A stretch of 64,000 nucleotides of DNA from Salinibacterium sp. PAMC 21357 (GTDB lineage Bacteria > Actinomycetota > Actinomycetes > Actinomycetales > Microbacteriaceae). The position numbers and the translations under genes were made by a program. Below the pieces are notes generated by a model that ran no database searches, was not told where the DNA came from, and saw only the letters and a program-made list of their open reading frames with translations. Positions 35,147 to 45,156 of this stretch are shown here, piece by piece. The stretch covers positions 434,001-498,000 of the forward strand of contig NZ_AHWA01000004.1 in assembly GCF_000247645.1 (NCBI RefSeq). The letters are read 5' to 3'. How positions within the stretch are numbered: position 1 is the stretch's first letter; each line of letters begins with the position of its first letter.

Positions 35147-38100
35147 CTAGCTGCGCGAGAACCGCAGCGTAACGATCTGGAATGGGCGAAGGGTCACCGA
35201 CACGTCGCCTTCCTCATCGCCGTCAATCGCTGTCGGGGCAATGGCTCGCTCGAGCAGATCAGTTTGCACCACCGACCGCCATCCGAATTCTGGAGTGATC
35301 GTCGCGCGTACCCGAGACCCGAGTGATTCGTACAGACGAATAACCACGTCTCCCGAACGATCTTCGGCAAGCTTGATGGTCTCGATAACGACAGCGCTAT
35401 TGCTGCAGGTGAGTAACGCAGGCACTTCGTTTGACCCCCGAACCACGCGCTCGACGACGTTGAGTCGGTAGCCCTCAGAGATCGCATCCGCAATTTCTGC
35501 ACCCGCCGTGAGCGAGAACGAGAACTCATGCGTTCCCTGATCAGATTCTGGGTCAGGAAAGAGCGGTGCGCGCAACAACGAGGCCCGCACAACTGTGGAG
35601 GTGGCGCTCCCGTCTGCTCCCCCGCGCCGGATGTCGTAGCCATAGCTCGCGTCATTTGCGATCGCGACCCCGTAGCCTGGCTCGCCAACATGAACCCACC
35701 GGTGCGCCACAGTCTCGAAGCGTGCAGCATCCCACGACGTATTGGTGTGAGTCGGTCGGAAAATGTGACCAAACTGGATTTCGGAGGCTGCGCGTTCCGC
35801 ATGGATGTCGAGCGGAAAGGCGAGCTTCAAGAGCTTCTGAGTTTCGTGCCAATCGACACTAACCGCGATGTCGAGGGCACCGGTTTCTGGATTGAGCCTC
35901 AGCTCTTGGGTCACTTGCGATTCACCGAACGATGCTCAATGCGAACACCAGCGCCGTCGCCTGTGAGAGCGATCGAGTCGACACTGGTGAGGTTTTTCAG
36001 GTCGCGTTTGTAACTCTCGTCAATGTCCCACGCGTCCCACTGGTTGGGGGTATCGCGGAACAATTGCAACAGGTTTCCGGGCTGGTCACGAGGGATTAGT
36101 TCGCGGCCGGCAACCAGATCGACCATCGAAATGATGAGTCCCCGAGCATCCACGGTCACTCGTGTACGTGCATCGTCGAGAACGAAACCGTCACCGCTCA
36201 CCACCGGAGCAGCGATCGCCGGCGCCGATTTTCGAGCGGCACCAGAGATGCCATCGACACCGTTGCGCGCGAAAGGCCCAGAGTTGAAGACGAGTTCATC
36301 GTCTCCTTCTCCGGCAAGCTCTGCCAGAGCGTTCATCGTGACGTCGGTGAGTTCTGCTTCGACCCGCGCATAATTCGCTTCAGCCTCTTGGTGCACCCAA
36401 GCGATCGAAGAACCGGGAAGAATGTCGTGGAATTGCTGCAGCAGCACCATCTTCCACGCCGCTTCCACGGCGTCGTAGGGGTACTCCGCTCCGCGAAGAA
36501 CAGCCGCCGCGGTCGCCCAGAGTTCGGCCTCGCGCAATAAGTGTTCACTTCGGCGATTGCCGCGTTTGGTCTTGGCCTGCGAAGTGAGGGTTCCGCGGTG
36601 CAGCTCGAGATAGAGCTCGCCCGACCAGACTGGTGCATCCGGATATTCGGCGTGAGCTTCACTAAAGAACTGCGCCGGTGTGGCGTGCTGGGTGCGCGGC
36701 GAACCTTCGAGGTCGCCGGTTCTGGTGACTGCCGCCAACATCTCGCGAGTCGGCCCCCCACCGCCGTCGCCCCATCCAAAGGGAAGCAGCGACGTCGTGC
36801 CCTGCCCCTTTTCTGCATACTGCCGTTCGGCACGAGCGAGTTCTTTCGCAGAAACTTCAGAAGCATACGTATCTACCGGAGGAAAGTGAGTGAAGACGCG
36901 AGTGCCATCGATGCCCTCCCACCAGAAAGTGTGATGCGGCATTGTGTTTGTTTCGTTCCAAGAAATCTTCTGGGTGAGGAACCACTTCGAGGCGGCAGCT
37001 GACACGATTTGCGGGAGCGCTGCCGAATAACCGAATGAATCCGGGAGCCACGCCTCGACCGGTTCGACACCGAACTCTTCGATAAAGAATCGCTTGCCGG
37101 CAATGAATTGACGAGCGAGCGCTTCGCCACCGGGCATATTGGTGTCTGACTCCACCCACATTCCGCCAACGGGGATAAACCGGCCGGCGGCAACCTGTGC
37201 CCTGACCCGTTCGAAAAGCTCAGGCTGCGACGCTTTCAACCACTCAAACTGCTGGGCGGATGACGCGACAAAAGTAAAGTCCGGGTCGGCATCCATGAGC
37301 GCGAGAACGTTCGAGAATGTTCGCGCAACTTTGCGGACAGTCTCCCGTGCCGGCCACAACCACGCACTATCGATGTGGGCGTTGCCGATGGCGGCGAGAC
37401 GATGGGCGCTTGCATACGCCGGACTCGCAAGTACCTCGGCGAGGGCTGCCCGACCAGCAGCCGCAGTGCCAGAGATGTCGGTTGGGTCCATGGCATCCAC
37501 CATGTTTCCGAGCGCACGCAAAATGTCGTGACGCCGCGGAAGAGTGTCGGGAAGTTCGGCCATGAGCCCGCGAAGGACCCGCACATCTTGCACGAGTTCC
37601 CACACGGAGGAATCCATCCATGCAAGGTCTAAACGCTTGAGCTGGTACTGCAATTCGTCGCCGGCCGTCGCCAGATCGCCAAGCGCCGTCGGCGTGAAGG
37701 CAAAGCCGGCAGCGACGTTGGGGTTCGATGCTGCCTCAAGATAGACATCGACAGCACCCTCAGCCGCGTCAACGGGGAGATAGTCGTTGTAGGGCTCGAT
37801 CGCTTTCAGGATGCGGCCGTCAGGCGCATAGGCGAGACCTTCCGCCTGAAAACCCGGCAGCCCCGCGCTGAAACCAAGATCGACCACAATCTCGACTGCG
37901 GCATCTGCGGAGCGCCAGTGCGCGGGAACGCTCCCTGTCACATGGAACCAGACGGTTCCCCACGGACGCCCCCACATGCTTCCCTCGGCGAAGGGCGCGT
38001 ATTGCGCCTGTCGCGCTTCGGCGAACCCGACGGGCTCCCCCGGCACGACCCAGGTCGCTATCGATAGCGGCGCCGTTTCGCGGTACACGCTCGGTAGAAG

Positions 38101-38157
38101 TCGTTCGTTAAAGAAGCGATCAATCCGCGCTTCACTCAGCGCTCGGTTCTCATGCAT
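35147..38157 (-). pseudogene. GH38 alpha-mannosidase with one -1 frameshift
   Basis: Two abutting frames make a full GH38 enzyme of about 1003 residues. The first (38157-35911, 748 aa) has the N-terminal domain, the zinc/catalytic site with H261 and D263 (NAHIDSAW) and nucleophile D338 (WVESDTN), and much of the beta domain. The second (from 35914, 255 aa) is the C-terminal beta-sandwich. At the joint the first frame turns to SVNRK-stop, while the other frame reads HR-FGESQVTQELRL if one T is added (+ strand AA at 35928-35929). GH38 enzymes remove alpha-mannose. It lies at the end of the sugar ABC importer operon. Confidence 0.87.
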
Positions 38158-38217
38158 GTTGGCTCCCTAGCCCCAAACTCGAACACGGCACGATCGCCGC
38201 GCGGCCAATTTTCTGCG

Positions 38218-39102
38218 TCATCCTTTGACAGCCCCGGCTAAGGCAAACGATCCGCCAATGCCGCGGGAAACCACCACGTAGAGCACCATGACGGGCACTG
38301 CGTAGATGAGCGAGAACGCCGCGAGTTCCCCGTAGGCGATGGAACCGTACTGTCCGAAAAAGGTATAAATGCTGATTGCGGCCGGCTGCTTACTCGGCGA
38401 AAGCAAGAGGATGAAAGGGACGAAGAAGTTTCCCCAAGCCTGGAAGAACACGAAGATGGCGACTACCGCGATACCGGGGCGCATAAGGGGCACCACGATG
38501 GAGCCGAGCGCTCGCATCGCTGAAGCGCCGTCCATCCAGGCCGCTTCTTCGAGACTGATCGGCACAGAGTCCATGAAGTTCTTCGTCATGAAAATCGCGA
38601 TGGGCAACGCTGAGGCGGCCATGAAGAGAATCGTGCCCGGCACCGAGTCGAGCAGGTTCATCTGCACAAACAAGAGGTACACCGGCACCATGATTGCCGT
38701 GATCGGAAGGCTCGTTCCGAAGAGCACCGTGTACATGAATGGTTTGTTGAAGCGTGACTGATACCGCGATAGCGGATACGCCGCCAAGAGAGCGGCGACA
38801 ATCGTCACGGTGGCTGTACCGACCGAAATGATGAGGCTGTTCAGCATCGGGATAAACGTCAGTTCCGGTGTAAGTACGGCGGCAAAGTTGTCGAGCGTCA
38901 CCGTCTGCGGAATCTGAGTTTGGTACGTGGCATTCGGGTCGAAAGCGGCAAGGACGAGCCACACGAGAGGAAGAAGGAAGCTCACACCCACCACGACGAG
39001 CGCCGAGTTCGCGAGAATAGCGGACATCCGTCGCTGAGGAGACGCGAGCGAAAGCGCCCTCGGCTTGCGCTTCGCCGGCCGGGGACCAGTAGTCGTTGTC
39101 AT
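38218..39102 (-). CDS. Carbohydrate ABC transporter permease, MalG family
   Basis: A 294-residue permease with six membrane segments. The EAA loop that contacts the ATPase is EEAAWMDGASAMRALGSIVVPLMRPG (about 190-215). The start is the ATG at 39102, 4 nt after the partner permease; a longer frame to 39270 overlaps that gene. No ATPase gene is in the cluster, so a shared MsiK-type ATPase, as in other actinobacterial sugar importers, is probably used. Confidence 0.93.
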   Translation of the reverse strand: MTTTTGPRPAKRKPRALSLASPQRRMSAILANSALVVVGVSFLLPLVWLVLAAFDPNATYQTQIPQTVTLDNFAAVLTPELTFIPMLNSLIISVGTATVTIVAALLAAYPLSRYQSRFNKPFMYTVLFGTSLPITAIMVPVYLLFVQMNLLDSVPGTILFMAASALPIAIFMTKNFMDSVPISLEEAAWMDGASAMRALGSIVVPLMRPGIAVVAIFVFFQAWGNFFVPFILLLSPSKQPAAISIYTFFGQYGSIAYGELAAFSLIYAVPVMVLYVVVSRGIGGSFALAGAVKG

Positions 39103-39106
39103 GGTC

Positions 39107-40063
39107 CTAGTCCTTCGAGGGGCGAGCTGCCCGAATGTAGATGATGGAGAAAATGGCCCCGATGACCAAGAGGATCGTCGCAATAGCGGTTCCGTAGCCG
39201 ATGTTGCCGAATCGGAATGCCTCTTTGTACGCGAGGATCGGCAACGTCGTGCTGTCGTTACCCGGTCCACCGGAGGTCATCACGTAGATAAGGGTGAACA
39301 CCGACAGCGTCTGCAGCGTGATCAGCATCAGGTTCGTCGTTATGGTGTTTTTGATCATGGGAACGGTGACGAAAAAGAGCCTCTTAGCGCCACCCGCTCC
39401 GTCGATCATCGCCGCTTCTGAAATTTCTGGGGGAACATCGTTGAGGGCTGCTTGGTACACCAACAAGGAGAAGGCAGTACCACGCCAAAGGTTCGCCAAG
39501 ATGACCGCCAACAGCGGGAAAGTGTAAAGCCAATTGGGGCCTGTCAGCCCTACGAGCGCCAAAATCTGATTGAGCGTTCCGTCTTGACTGAAGTACGCGT
39601 AACAGACGAATGCGGCAACGATCTCCGGCAGGATCCATGCCCCAACGACCGTCGAGCTGACGATGGTTGCCAGCTTCTTGTTGGCCCGCGTGACAACGAG
39701 GGCAATCCCCAGCCCGAGCACGTTCTGGGAAATGACTGCGGAGGCGAGCGTGAAAACAATCGTGATCCACAACGACTGCGGAAAGACCGGGTCATTGAAA
39801 AGCTTGACGTAATTGTCGAAGCCAATGAAGGAGCTGTTCGCTGCGTTCGCTCCGGAAAGGGCTGCGTTGGTGAGCGAACCATAAAAGGACCAGATGATGG
39901 GCCCGGCCAGGAACACCACCATGATGATGATCGCGGGAACGAGCGGAATCATCCGCACGAATCGTGAGATCTTTTTGAGGGCCGAACGGCGGCCTGAACG
40001 CTGGGGTCCGGGCCGCCGTTCGGATTGTGCACCTTGAGCCGTCGAGATCACTTCTGCAGTCAC
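39107..40063 (-). CDS. Carbohydrate ABC transporter permease, MalF family
   Basis: A 318-residue permease with six membrane segments after a basic N-terminal region (residues 1-35). The EAA loop reads SEAAMIDGAGGAKRLFFVTVPMIKNT. Together with the MalG-like protein it forms the channel for an oligosaccharide delivered by the lipoprotein encoded 55 nt upstream. Its place beside a GH38 enzyme suggests mannose-containing oligosaccharides. Confidence 0.93.
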   Translation of the reverse strand: MTAEVISTAQGAQSERRPGPQRSGRRSALKKISRFVRMIPLVPAIIIMVVFLAGPIIWSFYGSLTNAALSGANAANSSFIGFDNYVKLFNDPVFPQSLWITIVFTLASAVISQNVLGLGIALVVTRANKKLATIVSSTVVGAWILPEIVAAFVCYAYFSQDGTLNQILALVGLTGPNWLYTFPLLAVILANLWRGTAFSLLVYQAALNDVPPEISEAAMIDGAGGAKRLFFVTVPMIKNTITTNLMLITLQTLSVFTLIYVMTSGGPGNDSTTLPILAYKEAFRFGNIGYGTAIATILLVIGAIFSIIYIRAARPSKD

Positions 40064-40118
40064 TTCTCGGGTTTCCTGTTCCGTGGTCTCGGTTCGATTC
40101 TGGGGTGCGGGTGGGGGA

Positions 40119-41483
40119 TTACTTTTCGATCACCATGTCATCGCCAGCGATACTCGTCACGGCGGCGTCATATGACGCAGCAGCTTCAGCCGGCGACATC
40201 TTGCCGGTAATAACCGCTTCGGATGCTTTCTGAACTTCAACCGAAATTTGGTTGTAGATACTCGTTGATGGGCGGAAGTGCGTGACCTCAACGAGATCAG
40301 TTACTGCCCCAACGAACGGGTTCGCTCCGAGGTAGCTGTCATCTGCTGCGACATCTTTGCGAACGGCAATCTGAGCGTTGACGTTGTCGTACTCGAGGGC
40401 ATTCTCAAAGCTCAGCGCCTGAGCCATGAAGTCGAACGCCAGCTGCGGGTTCTCGCTCTTCGATCCAACCGCCAGAGTCCAACCACCGGACATGCTCACT
40501 CCGCCCGGTGCTTGACCATCTTTAGTCGGGAACGCGGTTGCGCCCATCTCTGTGGCGTATTCGGGCCATTCGAATGATCCACCTTCGACCCAGAATGACG
40601 GGGTGTACGAACCTTCAACGGTGCCACCAAGCTTGGCGTCGGGGAACATTTCTCCGAAGACTGACTTCCAAATGTTGGGGTCAAGCGCCTGGGCTGGCGT
40701 GAGCGCCAATCCTTCGTCATAGATTGTCTTCAGGAACTCGAGCGACTCTGTGAAGCCGTCGGAACCGACAACCCACTTGTTACTCTCGGAGTCGTACAGT
40801 GCATCCCCACCGAGGTCCGTGCCGTACAGCAACTCGTAAAAGCCCTGCATGTTCGAGCCTTCGCCGGTACCGGTACCGGCGTACAGGTTGAAGGGAACAA
40901 CGCTGGGATCTGAGGCCTTGATCTTGCGAGCGGCGACCAGAATGTCATCCCAGCTCTGAGGCTCCCACGGCACATCGATACCGGCATTGGTCATGACTGT
41001 CTTGTTGTACCAGATGGCACGAGTGTCGGTTCCGAGGGAGACCGAGTAAATCTTGCCGTCATCCCCGGCGCCAGCTTGCTTCGCGGCGTCAGTGAATTCG
41101 GACCAGTCTTCCCACTCGGCGACGTAGTCATCGAGAGCGAGCAAGTAGCCAGCCTCAGCATCCGATCGAACGTTGCCCTGGTCTTCGTAGAAGACGTCTG
41201 GCGCGGTCTCAGCCGAACGGTGCGACAGAGCCAACTTGGTCTTGTAGTCATCGTCGGTTGCAGCGATCGGGTCGAGCTCGACGGTGACGCCAGGGTTCGC
41301 TGCCTCAAACTCAGGCTTCACCTTGGTGAACAGATCATCAAGGGCGGTAAAGGCGTCGGTCTTGATGTACGAAACCTTGATGGTCTTCTCGGACGAATCC
41401 GACGGAGTGGACGTGCATCCGGCAATACCGAGGAGGGATCCTACGGCGATCACCGAAATCGCGACTGCTGCTCTCTTCTTCAT
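40119..41483 (-). CDS. Sugar ABC transporter substrate-binding lipoprotein
   Basis: A 454-residue extracytoplasmic family 1 solute-binding protein. Signal peptide and lipobox IAGC are at residues 1-23; the two-lobe fold is seen in GKIYSVSLGTDTRAIWYNKTVMTNAGIDVPWEPQSWDD and in FEWPEYATEMGATAFPTKDG...GGWTLAVGSKSENPQLAFDF. The start ATG at 41483 is preceded by AAAGGAG. It is the first gene of the importer-mannosidase operon, preceded by a recognisable promoter with AT-rich repeats. Confidence 0.94.
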   Translation of the reverse strand: MKKRAAVAISVIAVGSLLGIAGCTSTPSDSSEKTIKVSYIKTDAFTALDDLFTKVKPEFEAANPGVTVELDPIAATDDDYKTKLALSHRSAETAPDVFYEDQGNVRSDAEAGYLLALDDYVAEWEDWSEFTDAAKQAGAGDDGKIYSVSLGTDTRAIWYNKTVMTNAGIDVPWEPQSWDDILVAARKIKASDPSVVPFNLYAGTGTGEGSNMQGFYELLYGTDLGGDALYDSESNKWVVGSDGFTESLEFLKTIYDEGLALTPAQALDPNIWKSVFGEMFPDAKLGGTVEGSYTPSFWVEGGSFEWPEYATEMGATAFPTKDGQAPGGVSMSGGWTLAVGSKSENPQLAFDFMAQALSFENALEYDNVNAQIAVRKDVAADDSYLGANPFVGAVTDLVEVTHFRPSTSIYNQISVEVQKASEAVITGKMSPAEAAASYDAAVTSIAGDDMVIEK

Positions 41484-41568
41484 GGTGCTCCTTTGCTCCA
41501 TATAGCTGTTGAGTTCTTGGCTACCCGAGGACCAACGGCATTCAGACCACCCTTGGCACCTTGCGCTA

Positions 41569-41599
41569 ATAGTACATCGAATAGATATATAGATGTCAA
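41569..41599 (-). promoter_or_regulatory. Promoter with AT-rich direct repeat, sugar importer operon
   Basis: On the minus strand a perfect -35 TTGACA (41594-41599) and a -10 TACTAT (41569-41574) with a 19-bp spacer. The spacer contains ATAGAT twice, 8 bp apart on the + strand, and is flanked by ACATC and GATGT. The long spacer and repeats suit control by the ROK regulator encoded just upstream. Confidence 0.55.
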
Positions 41600-41669
41600 G
41601 GAGGTGACGAATACTTTTTTGCACGCCAAAAGACCCGATAAAGCCGCCCATCAGATCGCGCGAGAACCG

Positions 41670-42923
41670 CTAGTGAGCGATTAACAACGCCTTCGGATTC
41701 GGCGCGAGCGCGCGGTCAAGCACCAGGCAGGCCGCACCGACAGCCGCGACATCGTCGCCAACAACAGACCCGCTGAGAGTGACGCGATGAATACGGCGTG
41801 CGGCTCGGAGCTCTTCAAGCAACTCCGGAATCTTGCGCAGGTAATACTCCGAGAGCCGGGCCCAGAATGGCCCGCCAAAGACAACTCGATCGACGTCTAA
41901 CACGTTCGTCACCACGGCAACCGCGCGCGAAAGCCGCACGGCTGACCGCTCGATTATCTCGACCGCAATCACGTTTCCGGCGTTGGCCGCGTCACACAGC
42001 TGCGTGAACCGTGCATCGACTGACGTGGTGTCATTACCCACCCGCGAGTCATCGAGAACGCCTAGCTCCTCAGCCTCCTGCACGAGGGCTTGCGGCATGC
42101 ACGTCACCTCGATGCACCCCCGCAATCCACAGAAACAGGGCGGACCGTTCGGGTCAGTCACGATATGGCCAATCTCCCCCGCGTTTCCCGAACTCCCCCG
42201 AACCACTAAGTCGTCGACGACGAGCCCGACACCGATTCCGGTGCCAAGGTAGAAGAAGCAAAAGCTGCCGGTGCCGTTAGAACCACCAGCCCACATCTCG
42301 GCGATAGCGGCCGCCGTGACATCCTTATCCAGAATTGCCGGCAGCCCCGTAGCGTCGGCCATCGCATCCCTCAACGGAACCCGGTGCCAGCCAGTGAGGT
42401 GCGGCGGGTCCACTACGGTGCCCCGCACGCTATCAATGGGGCCCGGTGCGGCGATTCCGACCCCGGCAATCCGACTCTTTTCCACCCCAGAAGACGTAAT
42501 AAGTTTGGAAACTTCGCGAACGATCTTGTTGATGATCTTCGCCGGATCGGTTTCGGTCGGAGTCGGCTTGCGCACGCGCATCACGACAGCACCGGTCAAA
42601 TCAAGCATCACAAAAGTCATGACGGTGGGGTCGAGGTGCACTCCGAGCGCGTAGCGGCCCTCCGGGTTCACCACGAGCATCGTGCGCGGTTTTCCCGGAC
42701 CGGTGCTCTCCTTGCCCGCTTCGAGAATGAAACCGGCATCAATGAGACGCCGACAAATATTGGAAATCGTCTGAGCCGATAGTCCTGTCGCCGGTACGAG
42801 CTGAACGCGACTGAGCCCCTTCGGTGCACGCCGAATCGCATCCAAAATCACCGACTGATTGAAATCGCCCATCGCGGGCAAATTCGTTCCCCGCCGCGAC
42901 ACCGAACTCGCTTGCTCCGTCAT
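41670..42923 (-). CDS. ROK-family transcriptional regulator
   Basis: A 417-residue XylR/NagC-like repressor. The N-terminal winged HTH (about 20-80, LSRVQLVPATGLSAQTISNICRRLIDAGFI) precedes a ROK sugar-kinase fold with the zinc motif CFCGLRGCIEVTC and GNAGEIGHI. The HTH makes it a regulator, not a plain kinase. It lies 186 bp upstream of the importer operon in the same direction and probably senses the imported sugar or its phosphate. A GAAGGG ribosome site precedes the ATG. Confidence 0.93.
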   Translation of the reverse strand: MTEQASSVSRRGTNLPAMGDFNQSVILDAIRRAPKGLSRVQLVPATGLSAQTISNICRRLIDAGFILEAGKESTGPGKPRTMLVVNPEGRYALGVHLDPTVMTFVMLDLTGAVVMRVRKPTPTETDPAKIINKIVREVSKLITSSGVEKSRIAGVGIAAPGPIDSVRGTVVDPPHLTGWHRVPLRDAMADATGLPAILDKDVTAAAIAEMWAGGSNGTGSFCFFYLGTGIGVGLVVDDLVVRGSSGNAGEIGHIVTDPNGPPCFCGLRGCIEVTCMPQALVQEAEELGVLDDSRVGNDTTSVDARFTQLCDAANAGNVIAVEIIERSAVRLSRAVAVVTNVLDVDRVVFGGPFWARLSEYYLRKIPELLEELRAARRIHRVTLSGSVVGDDVAAVGAACLVLDRALAPNPKALLIAH

Positions 42924-43015
42924 GGCACCCTTCAGCTTTCGCTCTTCCCGAGAACAATAGTCGGCAGACAGGGTGACTGACTATGTCGCTCGAGCCCCGG
43001 CGAGTGCAGAACAGG

Positions 43016-44167
43016 CTAGGGAACCTGCAGCGAGCCCGACTCGTGGGAACGGATCGCAGCGTCGTAAATGCGATGAGTCATTGCCGCTTCTGACGGTAGC
43101 GCACACCCGAACCGGTCTGCGAGTAGCCCCTCCCGGTCAGCCAAATATGCGGCCCACATCTGCAGAATCGAATCCGAGAACCCTGATTCAAAGTTCGCGC
43201 CCGTCACGGTCGGCCACACTGATTGACTGCCCGCTTCAACCGTTTGCCAGATTTGCTCCGTGCCGATTCCGGGCACGGCAGATCGCGTGAAGATCTGAAC
43301 GGCCTTCGGGTTGCTGGTGGAGAAACGCACCCCGCCGTCCATTCCGACCGCTTCGAACTCCCACGTATTTTTCTGGCCCGGATCAATCCGCTTCATCTCC
43401 AGTGTCAGCGGAAATTCGACGTCATCATGGCGCGCCCAGGCGTGGATGACCGCGTTGTCCCAGGTGTCGCAATCCTCAAGCTCGCCCGTGGTCGCGCTCG
43501 GACGTTGGGTCACGATGTTTTGCAGCACGCCGAAGAGCCGCTCCGGTTGCCACCCCAGGCGCAGGGGAACGTGGAGTGCATGCAGCCCTAAGTCGTTCAT
43601 CACGCCAGCTGCGCCACAGAACTGATTCTGTCGCTTCCAGTTCAGCGGCTTCGTTGTGTCGATATCGCTGGAGTGGAGGAAGGCATTGCGCGCTTCGATA
43701 ATGCGCCCGAGCGCGCCTGAGGCAATGTAGTTGATCGCCAGCTGTGCTCCCGGATAGAACGCCATCTCACTCGAGCAACGCACGAAACTCGTGGGGTTCG
43801 CATCGATCGCGGCGACGATGGCATCAGCCGCTGCACGGTCAATTCCGAAAGGCTTCTCGGCCAGCACGCTCTTGCCTGCGTTGATGGCATCGATGTAGAG
43901 CTGTTCGTGGAGGTCGTGGCGCACGGCGATGTACAGCACATCGATCGACTCATCCTTCAGAAGGTCGTGATAGTCGGTGACCTTGCTCGAGACACTGTCA
44001 ATCGCGTCGAACCATTCGAGCGCCGCCGGATTGATATCGCAGACTGCGGTGAGTCGAGGGCGAACCGGGTGATCGATCAGAGCCGGCCAGCGCTGAATCG
44101 CTGCCGCAATCTCGCGCCCCATCAGTCCGCCGCCGATGATGGCGACGTTGACAATCTTCTGGGTCAT
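43016..44167 (-). CDS. Gfo/Idh/MocA-family oxidoreductase
   Basis: A 383-residue NAD(P)-dependent dehydrogenase. The Rossmann turn is IIGGGLMGREIAAAIQ (about 8-23) and the EKPFG motif (LAEKPFGID) contains the conserved Lys of the active site. C-terminal residues include the GVMNDLGLHALHVPLRLG strand with the catalytic Asp/His pattern D-x(3)-H. Substrates in this family are sugars, inositols or sugar acids. The ATG overlaps the stop of the aldolase gene, so oxidation and aldol cleavage are probably consecutive steps. Confidence 0.9.
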   Translation of the reverse strand: MTQKIVNVAIIGGGLMGREIAAAIQRWPALIDHPVRPRLTAVCDINPAALEWFDAIDSVSSKVTDYHDLLKDESIDVLYIAVRHDLHEQLYIDAINAGKSVLAEKPFGIDRAAADAIVAAIDANPTSFVRCSSEMAFYPGAQLAINYIASGALGRIIEARNAFLHSSDIDTTKPLNWKRQNQFCGAAGVMNDLGLHALHVPLRLGWQPERLFGVLQNIVTQRPSATTGELEDCDTWDNAVIHAWARHDDVEFPLTLEMKRIDPGQKNTWEFEAVGMDGGVRFSTSNPKAVQIFTRSAVPGIGTEQIWQTVEAGSQSVWPTVTGANFESGFSDSILQMWAAYLADREGLLADRFGCALPSEAAMTHRIYDAAIRSHESGSLQVP

Positions 44168-45006
44168 TTTTCGTCACCACCTACGAGCTCGAGGGCATCT
44201 TCGGCGCTGACGCTGTCGTGAAGCACCGCCATGAGCGCTCGGGTAATCCCCGTTGGGTTCCGGTGTTGCACGACGTTGCGGCCATAAACGATTCCCGATG
44301 CTCCTTGCTCGAGCACTGCCACTGTTCTTTCGAGCAGGGTCTTGTCGTCTACTCGGCCACCGCCGCGTACGAGTACGGGAATATCTCCCGCTACTTCGAC
44401 GACGCGGTGATAGTCCTCGACGTTGTCTGTCGGGTCTGCCTTGATCAGGTCGGCACCCAGTTCGCGCGCTTGACGAACCAGCGTGCGAATCTTGTCGGTG
44501 TCGCCGTCAACCATGTATCCCCCGGCAACGGCGTTGTCTTGCATCACGAGCGGCTCGACCATGAGCGGCATTCCGTACTTCGTGGCTTCTGCTCGCAGCG
44601 CCATGATCGATTTGACGCAGGCTTCGCGAATTTCGGGCCGTCCAGGAAGCTGGATGAGATTGGCACAGACGGCAGCGGCATCCAGCCTCACCGCCTCTTC
44701 GATCGCGTTCGGCACGTGGTGGCTGAACAAGTGGGTATCGAGTGGGTTGCCATAAATGTTGGCAATGTCGGCACGCAGAACAAGCGCGGGCTTTGATTTA
44801 CCTTTCACCGATTGCAGCAGTCGAGCCTGCCCCAGAGTCAGTTGGATGGCGTCAGGTCCAGCGTCGACGAGTGTTGAGATCACGTGATCCATGTTCTCGA
44901 TCCCGTTGAGAAAACTTGCTTCGCCGAAGAAGCCATGGTCGACGGCGACGTCGAGAAGCCGTCCAGAGTCGGCATTGAACAATCGGTTGAGACGGTATTC
45001 AGACAC
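44164..45006 (-). CDS. Class I aldolase of the DhnA/LsrF family
   Basis: A 280-residue TIM-barrel protein related to archaeal-type fructose-bisphosphate aldolase (FbaB/DhnA) and LsrF. Visible pieces are LLDVAVDHGFFG (Asp near the phosphate site), the Schiff-base lysine K189 (ADLIKADPTDN) and the phosphate-binding glycines in VLVRGGGRVDD and GIVYGRNV. The start is a GTG with AAGGGAG 11 nt upstream. It is divergent from the PfkB gene across a 150-bp control region with a perfect palindrome. A probable substrate is a ketose 1-phosphate made by that kinase, but this is inference. Confidence 0.87.
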   Translation of the reverse strand: MSEYRLNRLFNADSGRLLDVAVDHGFFGEASFLNGIENMDHVISTLVDAGPDAIQLTLGQARLLQSVKGKSKPALVLRADIANIYGNPLDTHLFSHHVPNAIEEAVRLDAAAVCANLIQLPGRPEIREACVKSIMALRAEATKYGMPLMVEPLVMQDNAVAGGYMVDGDTDKIRTLVRQARELGADLIKADPTDNVEDYHRVVEVAGDIPVLVRGGGRVDDKTLLERTVAVLEQGASGIVYGRNVVQHRNPTGITRALMAVLHDSVSAEDALELVGGDEK

Positions 45007-45096
45007 TGTGGTGCAACTCCCTTACACGGCGGACGGTGGACCCGTGCGAGGAAACTCGCACTGGATTGTCCGTATCGGTCAGGCTATCGTTACTGA

Positions 45097-45108
45097 GACA
45101 ACGTTGTC
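45097..45108. promoter_or_regulatory. Candidate LacI-type operator between aldolase and PfkB genes
   Basis: GACAACGTTGTC is a perfect 12-bp palindrome with a central CG, the usual form of LacI-family operators. It lies in the 150-bp divergent region and could control both the aldolase-oxidoreductase and the PfkB-ManA-GH38-LacI units. Confidence 0.65.
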
Positions 45109-45156
45109 CAGAGTCGAACGATGGAGCAGTAACGATGACCAAGAGCGAGCTTCAGG

